From: Hymenoscyphus infarciens
Lineage: Eukaryota; Ascomycota; Leotiomycetes; Helotiales; Helotiaceae
Assembly: GCA_001414345.1 (NCBI GenBank)
Contig: LLCB01000239.1
Coordinates: 29,037 to 93,036, forward strand
Length of the DNA stretch: 64,000 nt
Reading direction: 5' to 3'
Within the stretch, counting starts at the first letter, position 1. Each line of letters begins with the position of its first letter. The notes under the pieces were generated by a model. That model saw nothing but the letters and a program-made list of their open reading frames with translations. It ran no database searches and was not told the origin of the DNA. Positions 45,069 through 56,392 of the stretch are shown in pieces. A program made the translations under genes and the position numbers.

Positions 45069-45915
45069 TAGCTGCTCGTTCAAAGTTAGCTATGATTAAT
45101 AAGCTTGAGATTATACGACTATGCCGTCCTGATTAGCGAATTTAAAAGCTTGAATATTCTATTGCTTTTCTTGCGGACGTTGGAGAATAACCTGTTAAAG
45201 CTATGCTCATTCTATTCAATTAGGCTCTCTATACTTGATAATTTCCAAAAGGAGGTTTTCTTCTTTTAACTCTTTAGACTGAAGGAGAGGACAGTCTTTA
45301 CTATAAGTGAATGTCTTTGCGTTATTATCCTCGCTATATTACAGGTTTCTTTTCTTCCAAGTGCTATAACTAAAAAAAGCGCAAGATTTCACTGGGAAAA
45401 CAACAATCCCTCTCTCATTTCCGCGTGCCTTTTGTGAGGTTATAATTACCCCTTGTACACCTTAGAAATTGGCAGAGACCTTATTGTCGCGTCTTAGAGA
45501 AAAATTTCGGAGGATTTATTTTTGAGATTTCTATTCTTCTATTACACCAAGAGACCGAAAGTGCTTGCAAGCTGCACGGTAATCAAAATGAAGCTTAGCG
45601 GTCATCCGCCAAGGAAATGGAATTGCGAGCTGCTAAACATACATCTTCAGCCCTATAAAGAAGAACTCGATAAAATAACGTCCAGACCTCGGTCGACGGC
45701 GCTTACCTTCATGAATCAATCTACTTCTTACCTAAAGCCCAAGGTTTTTCTCATTCCCATTTATCGCGGTCGTACTGCGAGATATCCTTTCAAAGTGGTG
45801 TTGCGAGAATCATTTGTATATCTTCTTCCCTTTCCCGTCCCATTTTCACTTGTTCTTTCTTTGCAGCCATCAATTGAGATTTGGACTACTCGCTTCGGTT
45901 GGGTTGTTGAATACC
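45069..45915. other. Region upstream of the GH71 relict
   Basis: Unique-looking sequence with no recognisable gene. A 245-codon open frame beginning at 45522 reads through into the GH71 relict in the wrong frame and is not protein-like. The last few hundred bp were presumably the GH71 promoter. Confidence 0.4.
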
Positions 45916-46257
45916 ATGCGTTCCTTGTTCTACTTGGTTTGGGCGGTTACGAGTCTGCTTGCAATTCGTCTAGCCGATGCAAGGGCTGTCTTTGCTCATT
46001 ACAAGGTCCCTTCGACCAAAGTCAATATCTACTAATATTTTGCTATAGGCACGATCAGCGACAAAAGAACATGCAGAACAGGATACCGATAATGCAATTG
46101 CTTTGGGCTTGGATGCCTTCTCGCTTAACATGTACATCTCAATCACCTCTCCTAGAATTGACATCTCGACTAACACTCTCTAGTAGAGTATCCCTGGCAG
46201 ATCATGAACAAGGGGCCTCAGTATTCCTATTCGATTATGCCGTTGCTCTCAAAGCAT
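45916..46257 (+). pseudogene. GH71 alpha-1,3-glucanase, N-terminal fragment
   Basis: GH71 enzymes hydrolyse alpha-1,3-glucan of fungal cell walls. Exon 1 (45916-46005) encodes a signal peptide MRSLFYLVWAVTSLLAIRLA followed by RAVFAHYK, the usual start of the mature GH71 domain. A short intron with a CTACTAAT branch site ends at 46048. Next comes GTISDK, then a one-base excess in an AAAA run, then HAEQDTDNAIALGLDAFSLN, a strong GH71 signature. A second likely intron ends at 46192, followed by ADHEQGASVFLFDYAVAL. The reading then runs into AT-rich, RIP-like DNA at about 46258 and the remaining catalytic domain is absent. It is a 5' fragment truncated by an insertion, with a frameshift. Confidence 0.72.
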
Positions 46258-47521
46258 AAGGAAGTAATAATTCTTTTTTAATCATTTTTTAATTATAATT
46301 ATAAAGTCTTTTTAGCTACCAAAAGACACTATATAGACGTATTTCTTTGTAGAGTTTTATCTAAAAGTAGCTTATATACTTCTTAGAGTGTCTATTACTA
46401 GACTTTACGTCTATTATTCTAAGCTTCTTAGTAATAGCTTAGTATCTTCTTATATTCTCTCTATTTTGTTATCTAAAGTATAGATACTTACTTAAAGTGT
46501 AGATATAATATATTAGCTCTCTTAAGAGCTTAGTTAGCTCTTCTCTAGATTAGAATATTAATAATTATCTTCTAGTATACTATCTTATATAGAACTAATC
46601 TCTAATATATCTCTAATCTAAGCCTTCTAGTTCTATTCTCTATTCTCTCTACTCTATAGTTCTATACCTTCTTAGAGGTATTTATACTACTTTATCTAAT
46701 ATACTACTAAATATACTTTAAATATCTATAGATAACTAAATAGTAGAGAATCTATTCTCTAGTTATAAAAACTTCTCTAGTTTTATACTTCTATTTATAC
46801 TATCTAAGCCTCTTCTACTTATACTATTACTATTACTAAGAGTTCTTTATCTCTTCTAGTAATTCTCTTAATTTAAAACTTATATTATACTAATTATATA
46901 GAATAAATACTATAAGTATTACTACTAATCTTAGGTTATTATATAGCTCTTACTTTCTTAAAGTTATATATACTTTTATAGTATATCTAGAGTAGAAGTT
47001 CTCTAGTATTAGTAGGTATATAATATCGACTTTAAGAGCTTTCTTTATAGTTTAGTAGTCTATAGATACTATTATTAAGTAAATAAGCTATATAAGTCTT
47101 TATTATTAATACTAGTATATTATTATATATAATATAGCTTCTTTATTAAAAGTTAAGGCTAGGAAACTTAAATAGTTATAAAAGAGATATTATTACGTTC
47201 TTTAACTTAAACTTAGCTCTATAGACAGCTCTAGAGCTAGAATAGAACGACTAGAGACTCGTAGAATATACTACGTATAGATATTAAGTCTTTATATCTC
47301 TAAATATAAATCTTATATATCTAAAGTAAATTATATTTATACTAAATAGACTTTAAATAACGCTATATAGATTTTAGAATATTTTTTTATTCTCTAAAAT
47401 AATATATTCTATATTATTTAGCTTATTTTTAATTTCTATAAATATTAGTATAGATTTTATTACTATCTTATTTATAGAAGTAATTTTCTACGTATAGATC
47501 TATAGTAGATAATATTAGTAG

Positions 47522-47562
<41 letters not shown>

Positions 47563-47606
47563 TGTATTTATAATAGAAGTAAAAATATATATTTAAGTAA
47601 TTATTA
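46258..47606. other. AT-rich RIP-like block
   Basis: About 1.35 kb of CpA-poor sequence with no open frame. It truncates the GH71 gene and contains a GTA microsatellite; probably a degraded transposon. Confidence 0.65.
47522..47560. repeat. (GTA)13 microsatellite
   Basis: 39 bp of uninterrupted GTA repeats within RIP-like DNA. The motif contains no CpA or TpG and so is immune to RIP. Confidence 0.95.
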
Positions 47607-48004
47607 AGAGCTTATTTAGCACGTATATATTTTATTATAGTTATATAAGATTTTTACACGAGTTTAGATTTAAAAGATATTTATATATATCTATTTAACT
47701 TAGAGTAGGTTTAGTATATACTTTAGCTATAGTATATATCTTATCGATTCTAGTACTTAGCTATAGTTTTAGATAAGAAGTATAATATATATATATATAA
47801 AAGTTAAAGATTAAGAGAATAAAAGAGTATATTATTTTAATTTAGTAGTATATATCTTTATATATATATTTAAAGAAAGTGCGAGTAAAAGTATATACTA
47901 TAATATAGACGAGATAAACTTTAGTATATATTATATATTCTCTCTTAATTTTTAGTAATATATATATTAAAAAAGAACTAATATATATAAGCTAAATAAG
48001 TACT
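47607..48004. mobile_element. MITE-like element C (AGRGCCTGTTTRGC family), RIP-mutated
   Basis: About 398 bp, collinear with element B. The left terminus reads AGAGCTTATTTAGCACG and the right end GCTAAATAAGTACT, which are the family termini with C-to-T and G-to-A changes. It is the strongly RIP-affected sister of element B. Confidence 0.75.
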
Positions 48005-48179
48005 ATACTTTTTTTATTTAAGTAGAGAATCTTTCTTTAGATAATTTAATAGAATCTCTTATTATTTATTAAGTATAAACTAAGTAATTTTAATATTTTA
48101 TAATTATAATAATTCTTATAATTAATTAGTCTTTATTTATTTACTTTTTTTAGTAAGAATATTTAAAAGTATTTGATAG

Positions 48180-48202
48180 AAAGTGCGAGCTAAACAGGCT
48201 CT
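48180..48202. repeat. Solo right terminus of the AGRGCCTGTTTRGC family
   Basis: GTGCGAGCTAAACAGGCTCT, an unmutated family terminus, about 180 bp beyond element C. The partner end was not found; it may belong to an element that element C or the RIP block has disrupted. Confidence 0.6.
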
Positions 48203-48632
48203 TAGGTGAATGAGAAATATTTATTTGAAATCTTCACGAGTAATGAGAGCGGGGGTGATCGTAGAGTAATACTAGCTTCGCTTACTAAACGATGACGGAA
48301 CCACGGATAAGACCCGGGCGACGGAATCAAGCTTTTCCAGCCTGCAGCCCTAGGGGCCTAGGGGACTATTACGTCTTGGCTTCCCAGAATACAACTCCAC
48401 TTGGGATCGAAAGGAAATAGTGATAGCCAATAATAAAACATCTAGAAGTTCTAGAATTCGTTGTTGGGCGGGATTGCACGGAAAAATCGGCTGATGATTC
48501 GCGGTGTCGTCATACACATAATAAGACAAGACACCAGTGAATACAGCCTACTAGTACATTCCTGTACAAAACAAACAACAAAATCTTGCTATCAACTCTC
48601 CAAATTATCACATCAAAACAACACCACCCAAA
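48203..48632 (+). promoter_or_regulatory. Upstream region of glutamate decarboxylase
   Basis: 430 bp between the solo element terminus and the GAD start codon. A/C-rich leader (CAAAACAACACCACCCAAA) just before the ATG. No specific operator identified. Confidence 0.5.
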
Positions 48633-50675
48633 ATGCCTCTCGCACGCCACGTAAGTTCCCTATCAGGCAATCTCGACCAATACTGACCTTGCTAGGTTGA
48701 CCCCGATGAACTGATCGAGAACCTCTCTCACATGCACATGAAAGAGGCAGGTCGGCACCACAAACACACCAAAGGAGGAACCTTTTCAGTGACCCCTTAT
48801 TCTACCCGATTTGCTAGTAAACAGGAGATCCCGAAATTCAAGATAGGCGAAGAAGGAGCACCCGCCGATGCCGTCCATCAAATGATAAAAGATGAATTGG
48901 ATCTTGATGGAATTCCGAACTTGAATCTGGCTAGGTTTGTGATCATCAATGGGGCTTTTTGGACTATCAGCTAACCTTTCTGCAGTTTCGTGTAAGATAT
49001 ACTCACCATTTCCCTTGGATAAACGAAAAAAGAAGCACAAACGCTGATTTTACCACAGTGGCACGTTCATGGAAGAAAATGCTCAGAAACTGATGTTTGA
49101 AAACATCGCTAAAAACATGGTATGGTAGTTAATCATGACTTACCCAAAGAACTTAACTAATCTCGAACATAGAGCGATGCAGATGAATATCCAGCAATGA
49201 TGCAGTAAGGCTATAGACTCCTTTAACATCTGCATGATCAAAACTAAACAAGTCAACCAGAATACACGCACGATGTGTCAGCATCCTTGCGCACCTTTGG
49301 GGTGTCCAGAAAGGAGAGAAGGCAATCGGCTCAGCAACGACTGGTTCGTCTGAAGCCATCCATCTCGGTGGCCTAGCAATGAAACGTCGCTGGCAAGAAA
49401 AACGTGACGCCGAAGGAAAAGACAAATCCAAACCCAATATCATCATGGGAGCAAATGCGCAAGTAGCACTTGAAAAGTTCGCTCGCTACTTTGAGGTCGA
49501 AGCTCGTATCCTGCCGGTATCGGAGAAAAGCGAATTCAGACTCGATCCGGAGTTGGTGAAAAAAAACATCGATGAGAACACTATCGGTGTTTTCGTAATT
49601 CTTGGAAGTACTTATACCGGTCATTACGAGCCAGTCGAAGAGATAAGCAATATCTTGGATGCTTACGAGAAGGAGACTGGGGTTGATATTCCTATCCATG
49701 TTGATGGTGCTTCTGGTGCTTTTGTTGCTCCTTTTACTAATGCTCAAGCTGGAGGACCGAAATGGGATTTTCAACTTCCTCGTGTGAAGTCGATCAATGT
49801 GTCTGGTCACAAGTTCGGTCTCGTCTATGCTGGTGTTGGATGGATTATTTGGAGAGATGAGTCTTATCTTCCAAAACATTTGATCTTTGAACTTGTGAGG
49901 AACACGATTTTCTTTATTATGTATACCGTTGCTAACACATCATTAGCACTATCTTGGAGGAACAGAAGAATCCTATACACTCAACTTCTCACGGCCTGGA
50001 GCACAAGTCATCGCGCAATACTACAACCTTGTTCATCTGGGTTTCAATGGCTACCGCTCAATCATGGAAAACTGCCTTGCAAATGCTCGACTTCTTTCCA
50101 AATCCCTCGAAGCAACAGGCTGGTATACTTGTGTCTCCTCCATCCATCGCAAAAAGGGAGTTCATTCGTTCAATCCTAAGGATCCAGTCTACGAAGCCGA
50201 TAATGAAACATCCGCGGATTACAACGCTGGACTTCCAGTCGTAGCATTCCGCTTCAGTGATGAATTCAAAAAAGAATTCCCACACATCAAACAAGTGAGC
50301 ATCAGTAACTTATTGCGAGCGAAACAGTACATTATTCCCAATTATCCACTGCCGCCTAGCGAAGATAATCTTGAGATTTTGAGAGTAGTGGTTAGAGAAA
50401 GTATGAGTTTGGATCTTTTGGATAGATTGATTTCGGATATTTGTCAAACAACGCAAAGTTTGATTGTAAGTTCATTTCATATTCCGCGTACAGGGAGTGG
50501 TTTCGCTAACACGTTTTTTTAGGATAATGACGAGACCGATTTGACTATTTTGAGTAAGGGGCATGCGAGTGCCGAGAAGATGCATTCAAGTTCTGGAGAA
50601 CATGGAAATAAAAAGGGCCAAGGAAGAGGCGGAAAGAACCCTATGAGCCAGGGTGTGCATAGGAGTGTATGCTAA
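48633..50675 (+). CDS. GAD1: Glutamate decarboxylase (PLP-dependent)
   Basis: Converts L-glutamate to GABA and CO2 in the cytosol, feeding the GABA shunt. Eight exons give 553 aa: 48633-48650, 48696-48934, 48986-48991, 49059-49119, 49173-49204, 49261-49894, 49947-50465, 50523-50675. All introns are GT-AG, 45-67 bp, and all phases agree. The third exon is only 6 nt (TTTCGT) and is needed to read ASFVGTFMEENAQ. Seen: MPLARHVDPDELI, SDADEYPAMMQ, GSATTGSSEAIHLGGLAMKRRW, IHVDGASGAFVAPF, and the PLP lysine in SGHKFGLVYAG. The C-terminus is Gly/Lys/Ser-rich with HASAEKMHSS. Length and layout match fungal GADs. No disruption. Confidence 0.93.
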
Positions 50676-50823
50676 ATAGATACTGCATGCAGTAAAGAAG
50701 TTGAATGAAGATAATGAAAACGAAATAGCCATCACATTGCCAAGCTTCTTTATCTTAGTCGCCAAGGTCCAGATAGATATTAGACAAGCTTCCCAAGGTC
50801 TAAAACCTGTTCTTTCGACTTAG

Positions 50824-51909
50824 TCAATGCCCAGGAGCAGCCCATGCCTGAATAGAAGACACAGCCAAAGAGGCAACAGCAAGAAATACACCAACACCAC
50901 CGAAAATTACCACAAGCCAGAATGCCCAGAAGTCTAATAATTATTAGTTCCACTAGAAATTCTTCGAGGAGACTAGAACTCACTAGCTATGTTTCGTCTA
51001 TCCCGCCACAAATCTCGAAGGCCCTTTGGTTGTTGTCTATCCATGCTATTACTTTTAGCAGACATATTTCAAGATGCTGAAATGTAAATAGTAGGCGTGA
51101 AGTTCTCTCAATCTGTTTCCATATATTGGAAACTTCTTGTAGGGAACCAATCTCGGTAACCTTTTGAACTCTTGATGGGCGCTTAGGTGGCCTTATATGT
51201 CTCCGCATGTGTCTTTTAATTTTTCGTTTATTAATGCATCTTTAACACCGCTTTAGTGAGTGAGGTATCCAATCATACATAAAGCATTTTTCTAACGTAC
51301 CTCTCGAATCTCCACAATCTGAGAACTCAATCTCTACCAGTAGTTGTAGAATAATTCTGTCTACTCGAAGTTAAGACAAACTCCATTTCCCCAGAATACA
51401 TTTCTCCGAAATACATCAGTACGACGTAGGAGAATCAATCGCATTGTAAGCGGCGAGAAATGCTTCCTTGTCCCTCGAACTGCCGGCGTCGACGCCGAAT
51501 AAGATGGACCAAGTTGCAGTCGCTTCTTCCCACATAAAATCTCTTCCCGCCCTAATAGGTTTGTCAGATTCTGCTCAAAGTACACCAGGTAGTTTCAAAA
51601 ATATTACGATTCACGCGAATATTCGTCATTGAAAACCAGAACACACCCAGCAAGTATTGACCTTGGAATTCACGAAGACGCAAGTGGTGGTTCAAGTCCT
51701 GGACCCCTGCATATAAACAATTAGTCCAGGAAAAATCGATAAAGTAGACGAAGTACAAAAATGAACAGAAGACTTGCATGAATGCATTCTATATTAATTT
51801 GGCCTAAGGACTGCAAGGAAGCTATTTTCAAATCACCTATTGGGAACGCCACTTCCTCAAGCTCCGCATCTGTCAATTGCTGGTCAACTGCGATGTCCTC
51901 ACGTTGCAC
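50824..51909 (-). pseudogene. Unrecognised fungal membrane-protein gene or relict
   Basis: Minus-strand pieces in several frames look coding but a single consistent model was not found. From 51909: MQREDIAVDQQLTDAELEEVAFPIGDLKIASLQSLGQIN. Then, in another frame, AGVQDLNHHLRLREFQGQYL, later RFYVGRSDCNLVHLI, then from 51208 RPPKRPSRVQKVTEIGSLQEV and CLLKVIAWIDNNQRAFEI. After a likely intron comes a C-terminal TM segment, FWAFWLVVIFGGVGVFLAVA, ending SSIQAWAAPGH. The pattern (soluble domain plus one C-terminal TM helix) occurs in uncharacterised fungal proteins. It may be a multi-exon gene with short introns or a decaying one; I cannot decide, and no function is assigned. Confidence 0.4.
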
Positions 51910-52056
51910 AGTCCTGCAATTTAGATCCTCTCGTTAGATGTTCAGGCGCTGTATTAAATCTTGAGCAGTAGATTTGGTGGGCGAATCGTTATGAGACCGA
52001 AGCTCATTATGACGGTAATGGCAATCATTGATATGAGAGGAAAGACCATTTTGAAT

Positions 52057-53163
52057 TTAAACATTCCGGGGCTCGTTGGTAAGTCTGTTGACCAAAGGAG
52101 AGCCCTCAGGAGTGGGATAAGCATCCCATATGTCGAAAAGTGGTATTGTGGCTATTATCATTAAGGAATTCAATGCATGGATCTGGGGCTGCGTGAGCGT
52201 CATAGGCAGCTCGTCTGAAGAAGCAGATTGAGACTTATTCCTCGAAATAAACATGTCTCGAGGTAATTCGAGAGTCTGTTCAAGAATACCCCTCTCATGG
52301 CACTTTTTGAGCAGGGCGGCAAGAGACAGCCTCCCTTGCGTCTCCAAGTATTCTACTAGAATTTGCGCTCTCTGCCTTCGACCCAAGCTTTCAAGGTACC
52401 GCTCAATGAGAGGATACTGGAAGGATCTGCTACCATTATGATAATAGTGTTTATGAATCCGCTTCCCGATAAGTATCAAATGACAGTGGCCATATTTGGA
52501 GCTGGGGAGGCACCCTTCAGAGTAGTATAAGGAACACATTACTTGAGTGAGTGATCTTAAAAGTTCGGATGTTGGCCCTAGCCATGGTGTTCCCCTCATA
52601 AATGGTAATGTTTCTGTCATGAAGCTCCATAGATTTCGTGTAATTTTAGACTCTGGGGGCTGGTTCTGTTCCCCCATTGCGTCTTCCTTCTCTATCTCTT
52701 CATTGCTCATGACCTCAACTGGTCCACCCAGCCATGCCTTTTGCTCGGGTGGATATCCATAGTTGTTGGCTGGCGCAAGACTAGGGCGGAATTTACCAGC
52801 AATGTGAGGCTGCCGTGCCATACATCGAGCGATTTCTGCGTTATTGCTCGAACATCCAGCCCCTGGAAAGGGTGCAGCTTATGTCCTGACCGAATGCAAG
52901 CCCGAGGGATTCTTGACAGGCTTCCCAAGTTCAAGTTCTATATCCGATCCAACCCCGGCTGCGTTTCGATTTTAGACTTTCAAGCTCTGTATCAGAACAT
53001 TACTCCACACTTTCATCATCTCCTCGACCATCTCTCGGAACTCCCAGAATAGAGTCGTCGTCTCGCTCGCCACCTGCACTACTGGCTCGTTGGAGTAAAT
53101 GTTGGGGTTGTTCATAAGCTTGGTTAGAAGGAGGAATTGTATCTCGTCCGCAGGCAATTGCAT
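52057..53163 (-). CDS. Hypothetical protein, uncertain exon structure
   Basis: Two minus-strand blocks. 53163-52972 reads LPADEIQFLLLTKLMNNPNI and EFREMVEEMMKVW, helical and protein-like. 52821-52057 is a 254-codon frame with a Pro/Glu-rich start (PPEQKAWLGGPVEVMSNEEI), then GHCHLILIGKRIHKHYYHN, IERYLESLGRRQRAQILVEY and LAALLKKCHERGILEQTLEL. Between them another frame stays open (52934-52707), so an intron or a frame break is likely. A hydrophobic stretch follows the stop of the second block in another frame (VFPLISMIAITVIMSFGLIT). The neighbouring unit at 50824-51909 could be the downstream part of the same gene. No family recognised. Confidence 0.4.
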
Positions 53164-54405
53164 CGGTAGATGCAGTTTTCGAAATTACTTGCTCGGTTCC
53201 TTTCCCCGATTCTCCAGACTCATTTTCGGACAGTCCCTCCGCGGTAATATTCAGAATGCCATCCCCAGCGCGCTCGCCGTTGCCTTCTCCCCCCGCCGCT
53301 GAGAAGCCGTGAACATCGATGTCGCCGCTCGCTGGTTTGGGGTGATAAATTTGAGTAACAAGCAACGAATGCGGTTAGAATGTGCTTTGGGAGAGAAACG
53401 TGAACTGCCCAGTTGACCGAGTCTTGAAATTACTTACGTCTATAGGGGGTAGTAGCATATCACAGATCCACACCGCATCTTCCGCATGGAAAGAGTTGTC
53501 GCACTAGCTGGACATTTTCGTGGCACTTCGCCTTCTGAGATTCAGTGTTCCTCGCACAAAACAATGGCTAAACTTGCCACAACGGATACCCCAAATTTTA
53601 ACAAAAAAAGACACATCCAGACTCAATACGCGATCGTTTTTTATGTGTACAGCATAGGCCGATCAATTCTAGCGCAGTAAAAAGAGGGATCTTCAAGTCA
53701 TTATTATCACTTCAATGATGATAACCACTCTTGACTCTCGACCCTCAGGGACCCTCTCAAAAATATACTTTGAGGCCTGGTAGCTTCAGCCCCGATCTTG
53801 CAATCAAGTCAATGCTTGGAAACCACTTGGAGTAGGACGACTATGCATCCCCCTCAGACTTGCATCTCTTACATGTAACCACAAAGCAAGCAAATATCGC
53901 CATCAAGCAGGCTCACATCCCAATCTGGATTTATATCCCGCTCATCGAAGTAAACAATGCCTCCGAAGAGTGAGGTATCCCCACCCACCGGCGCATGTGT
54001 CACGCGACCTACGTGGAGGAACACTGCTTGGAGTCTGGACTTGAAGGCTTAGGTCAAAGAGCTCAAGCAAAAAGAAATATCTCCAAACCATGAACCAAAT
54101 TTCAAGGAGAGAGAAGAACAAGGGCCGAAGACATAGCGATAGAGAATAAAATACATATTGACTGAGTACATATACAAAGAACAGTGATCTTACATACCCC
54201 AGCAATAATTCTGAGATGAGGGTGACATCTGGTGATGCACGCGCATTCATTCAACGGCTGCGATGTGCTCCATGTGAAAATCGTCTCATGAAAGTGGGGA
54301 AGCTTGCATCTAACTTCGGGCTCAACCGTAATACGGTCAATCTCTGGAATCAAAGGAACTTGGCTTGGCAGCCTCGCTCTCTTTAACTCGAGAGCCCAGT
54401 GGGCT
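53164..54405. other. Intergenic stretch, little recognised
   Basis: A 121-codon minus-strand frame (53365-53000) is Gly/Glu-rich and partly overlaps the preceding unit; it may be upstream coding sequence or chance. From about 53370 to 54400 I see no gene, RNA or repeat. Confidence 0.35.
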
Positions 54406-56392
54406 TCACAGCTCGGTTTTCTCTGTAGCTTGAGGATCCACCGGAGTATGGTTTTCTTGGACTTGGGAATCCCCTGCACCACCAGCTTCTCCTGTTGGTT
54501 GATTCTGCAACCGGACTTCGTCTGTAGCTTGCGAATCTTCTGTGCTTTTGATATCTTTCGAACCCCTATCTTCTTCTCCTGACATGGTTTCTGCAGCTTG
54601 ATCCCTTGTGACCTCTATCCCCAGCAGCCTTTTCAACCGGAGAAGCTTGGCTTCTTGTGAAACTTCATCACTTGTTTGCGCAATTTTTGACACCGGATCT
54701 TCTTTCCTTCGAGGACTTCTTATGACCTTTTTCTTCGGTATATCCAGCAATCTCACAAAGGCCTCTTTCTTTTCAACAATTTTCTTGGCTTCCTGTGACA
54801 CCTTTTCACTTCTTTGAAAACTCTTCGAAACCGGGTCTTTTTTCGTTCGAGGACTTCTTATGCCCTTTTCTTTCGGTATATCTAGCAGCCTTGTGGAGGC
54901 CTCTTCCTTTTCGAAAAATTTCTTTGCATCTTGTTGCCTCTCGTTACCATCCACACCTTCAGTTACCCCCGCCAGAGCTGCAGGTTTTGCCGCATACCTC
55001 TTTGCCTTGGCTTTCTCGGTGCTATACTTATACTTGAAGATTGAATCATGTTTCTTCCTGCATAAAAGTAGCGTATATTTCGCGAGATCCTCCACAGCAT
55101 CCACAAATCTGGTCCTAATTCCAGACTCGGCCATTCTTTCACTGAAGTGAGCACGGATTCCCTGCAAATCTGTGCGTGTGGGAATCGGAACCAGCTTTCT
55201 ATACTTTCCTATGGTATGTCGAATAGCATGGCTTTGATATACCGGGCTAGGGGTGTCGTTGAAGTATAGGACGGGTACAGGTTGGCCTTGCAGGACGGGG
55301 CTTGTTTCTTCTTTGAAGTGTCTGTTGCAAATGGAGAGCAGATCATTTGTCTTTTCTGGAAAACACCAGATTTGTGCATCAGCCCACATGACAAGTTCAA
55401 AGAATTCCTTTTCAGGACGCGGGGTGTGAACAGGTAGTCTGTCCACAGGGCGAACCTGATCTTTGAGTTCAGGGTGTTCTTGTATGGAGTGGGTAGTTGC
55501 TTTGGGTCCCTTCTTGGAAGGATCTTCAATAGAAGCAAGGGGGGATTCGAATTCATGGCTGGATGCCTCTTGCATAGCAGGAGGAGCCTGTGATTCCACT
55601 GGGGATAATTCTCCTAAGTGGGAGTTCTGGGCCTCGTGCTCATGAATTTCTTCGGAGTCAATTTGAGGCTCTTGGTCATGCTGAATAGTAGACTCTTGCA
55701 TAGCAGCCCCATGATGAGCATGTTTTTGCGATTCGTAGTCAGGTGAGCTTTGGGGCATGTTTTCGGGAGGGTTTGGGATAAGTGTATCTTGGGTTTCGTT
55801 TTCTGAAACTTCTTGAACAGGAGCAAAGTCTGCAGATACATTTTTAGATGACCTCTGTTTGAAAGAACTCTGTGGCTGTTGTTTTTTGTTGTTCCCCAAC
55901 AACATACGATCTTCCAGAGAATCGATATCGAGTGCCCGTACAACAAAGCCGAGTTTATGAAGCAGCCGACAGGCTTCGTATGCTACATACTTTCCAGGTG
56001 AACTTTGGGCGGAAGTCAGCGTTATTGCCGTACGAGAAAAAAGGAAAGAAAGCCTACTGTTTATACTTGCTATCAAATACAACTAGTATCTTCTTCCGCC
56101 TATGGTCTTCTTCCATAGACTTTTCTACCATTGTGGCAACAACTTCCAACTGCAATTCAGAAATCCAATCCGATGATTCAACTCGTGGATGTAGCAAGAA
56201 TGGTTGGTATTTCTCGGCGATTTGTCGTGGAATACCGCTTCGTGGAATAGGAAGTTTGGGGAATTCAGCTAGTGTTCGAAAGCCTCTGCCATAGCGGACA
56301 ACTATGATAGGCAGTGGCATGGCATAAGCCGTAGTGATAGCCCTCTTGGATGCGGCGTATGCCATTCGCCGAGGAAAGAGTTGCGAAGCCAT
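54406..56392 (-). CDS. Uncharacterised 640-aa protein with a 46-residue tandem repeat
   Basis: Two exons (56392-56067 and 56002-54406) joined by a 64-bp intron (GTATAA...AAAG) so that VVFDSN continues SPGKYVAYEACRLLHKLGF. The N-terminal part has basic and hydrophobic stretches (MASQLFPRRMAYAASKRAIT, MPLPIIVVRYG). Next comes a small alpha/beta-like region (KKILVVFDSN ... GFVVRALDIDSLED), then a long acidic, Gln/Ser/Pro-rich disordered region (about residues 140-310). A more ordered region follows (FFELVMWADAQIWCFPEKTN; HFSERMAESGIRTRFVDAVE). Two 46-residue repeats come next, each with RLLDIPKxKxIRSPRxKxDPVSK, and then a Thr/Glu/Gln-rich tail. No known domain recognised. It is divergently transcribed from the thioesterase gene with 320 bp between starts. 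The frame is intact. Confidence 0.65.
54650..54927 (-). repeat. 138-bp coding tandem repeat (two copies)
   Basis: Two in-frame, diverged 46-codon units inside the uncharacterised gene. Copy 1 starts KKFFEKEEAS and copy 2 KKIVEKKEAF, both ending VSQEA. Nearly all spacing is preserved, so the repeat is kept by selection or recent. Confidence 0.85.

Noticed and set aside
45522..46259. 245-codon open frame
   Set aside because: Composition is not protein-like and it overlaps the GH71 signal peptide and catalytic-domain signatures, which lie mostly in other frames.
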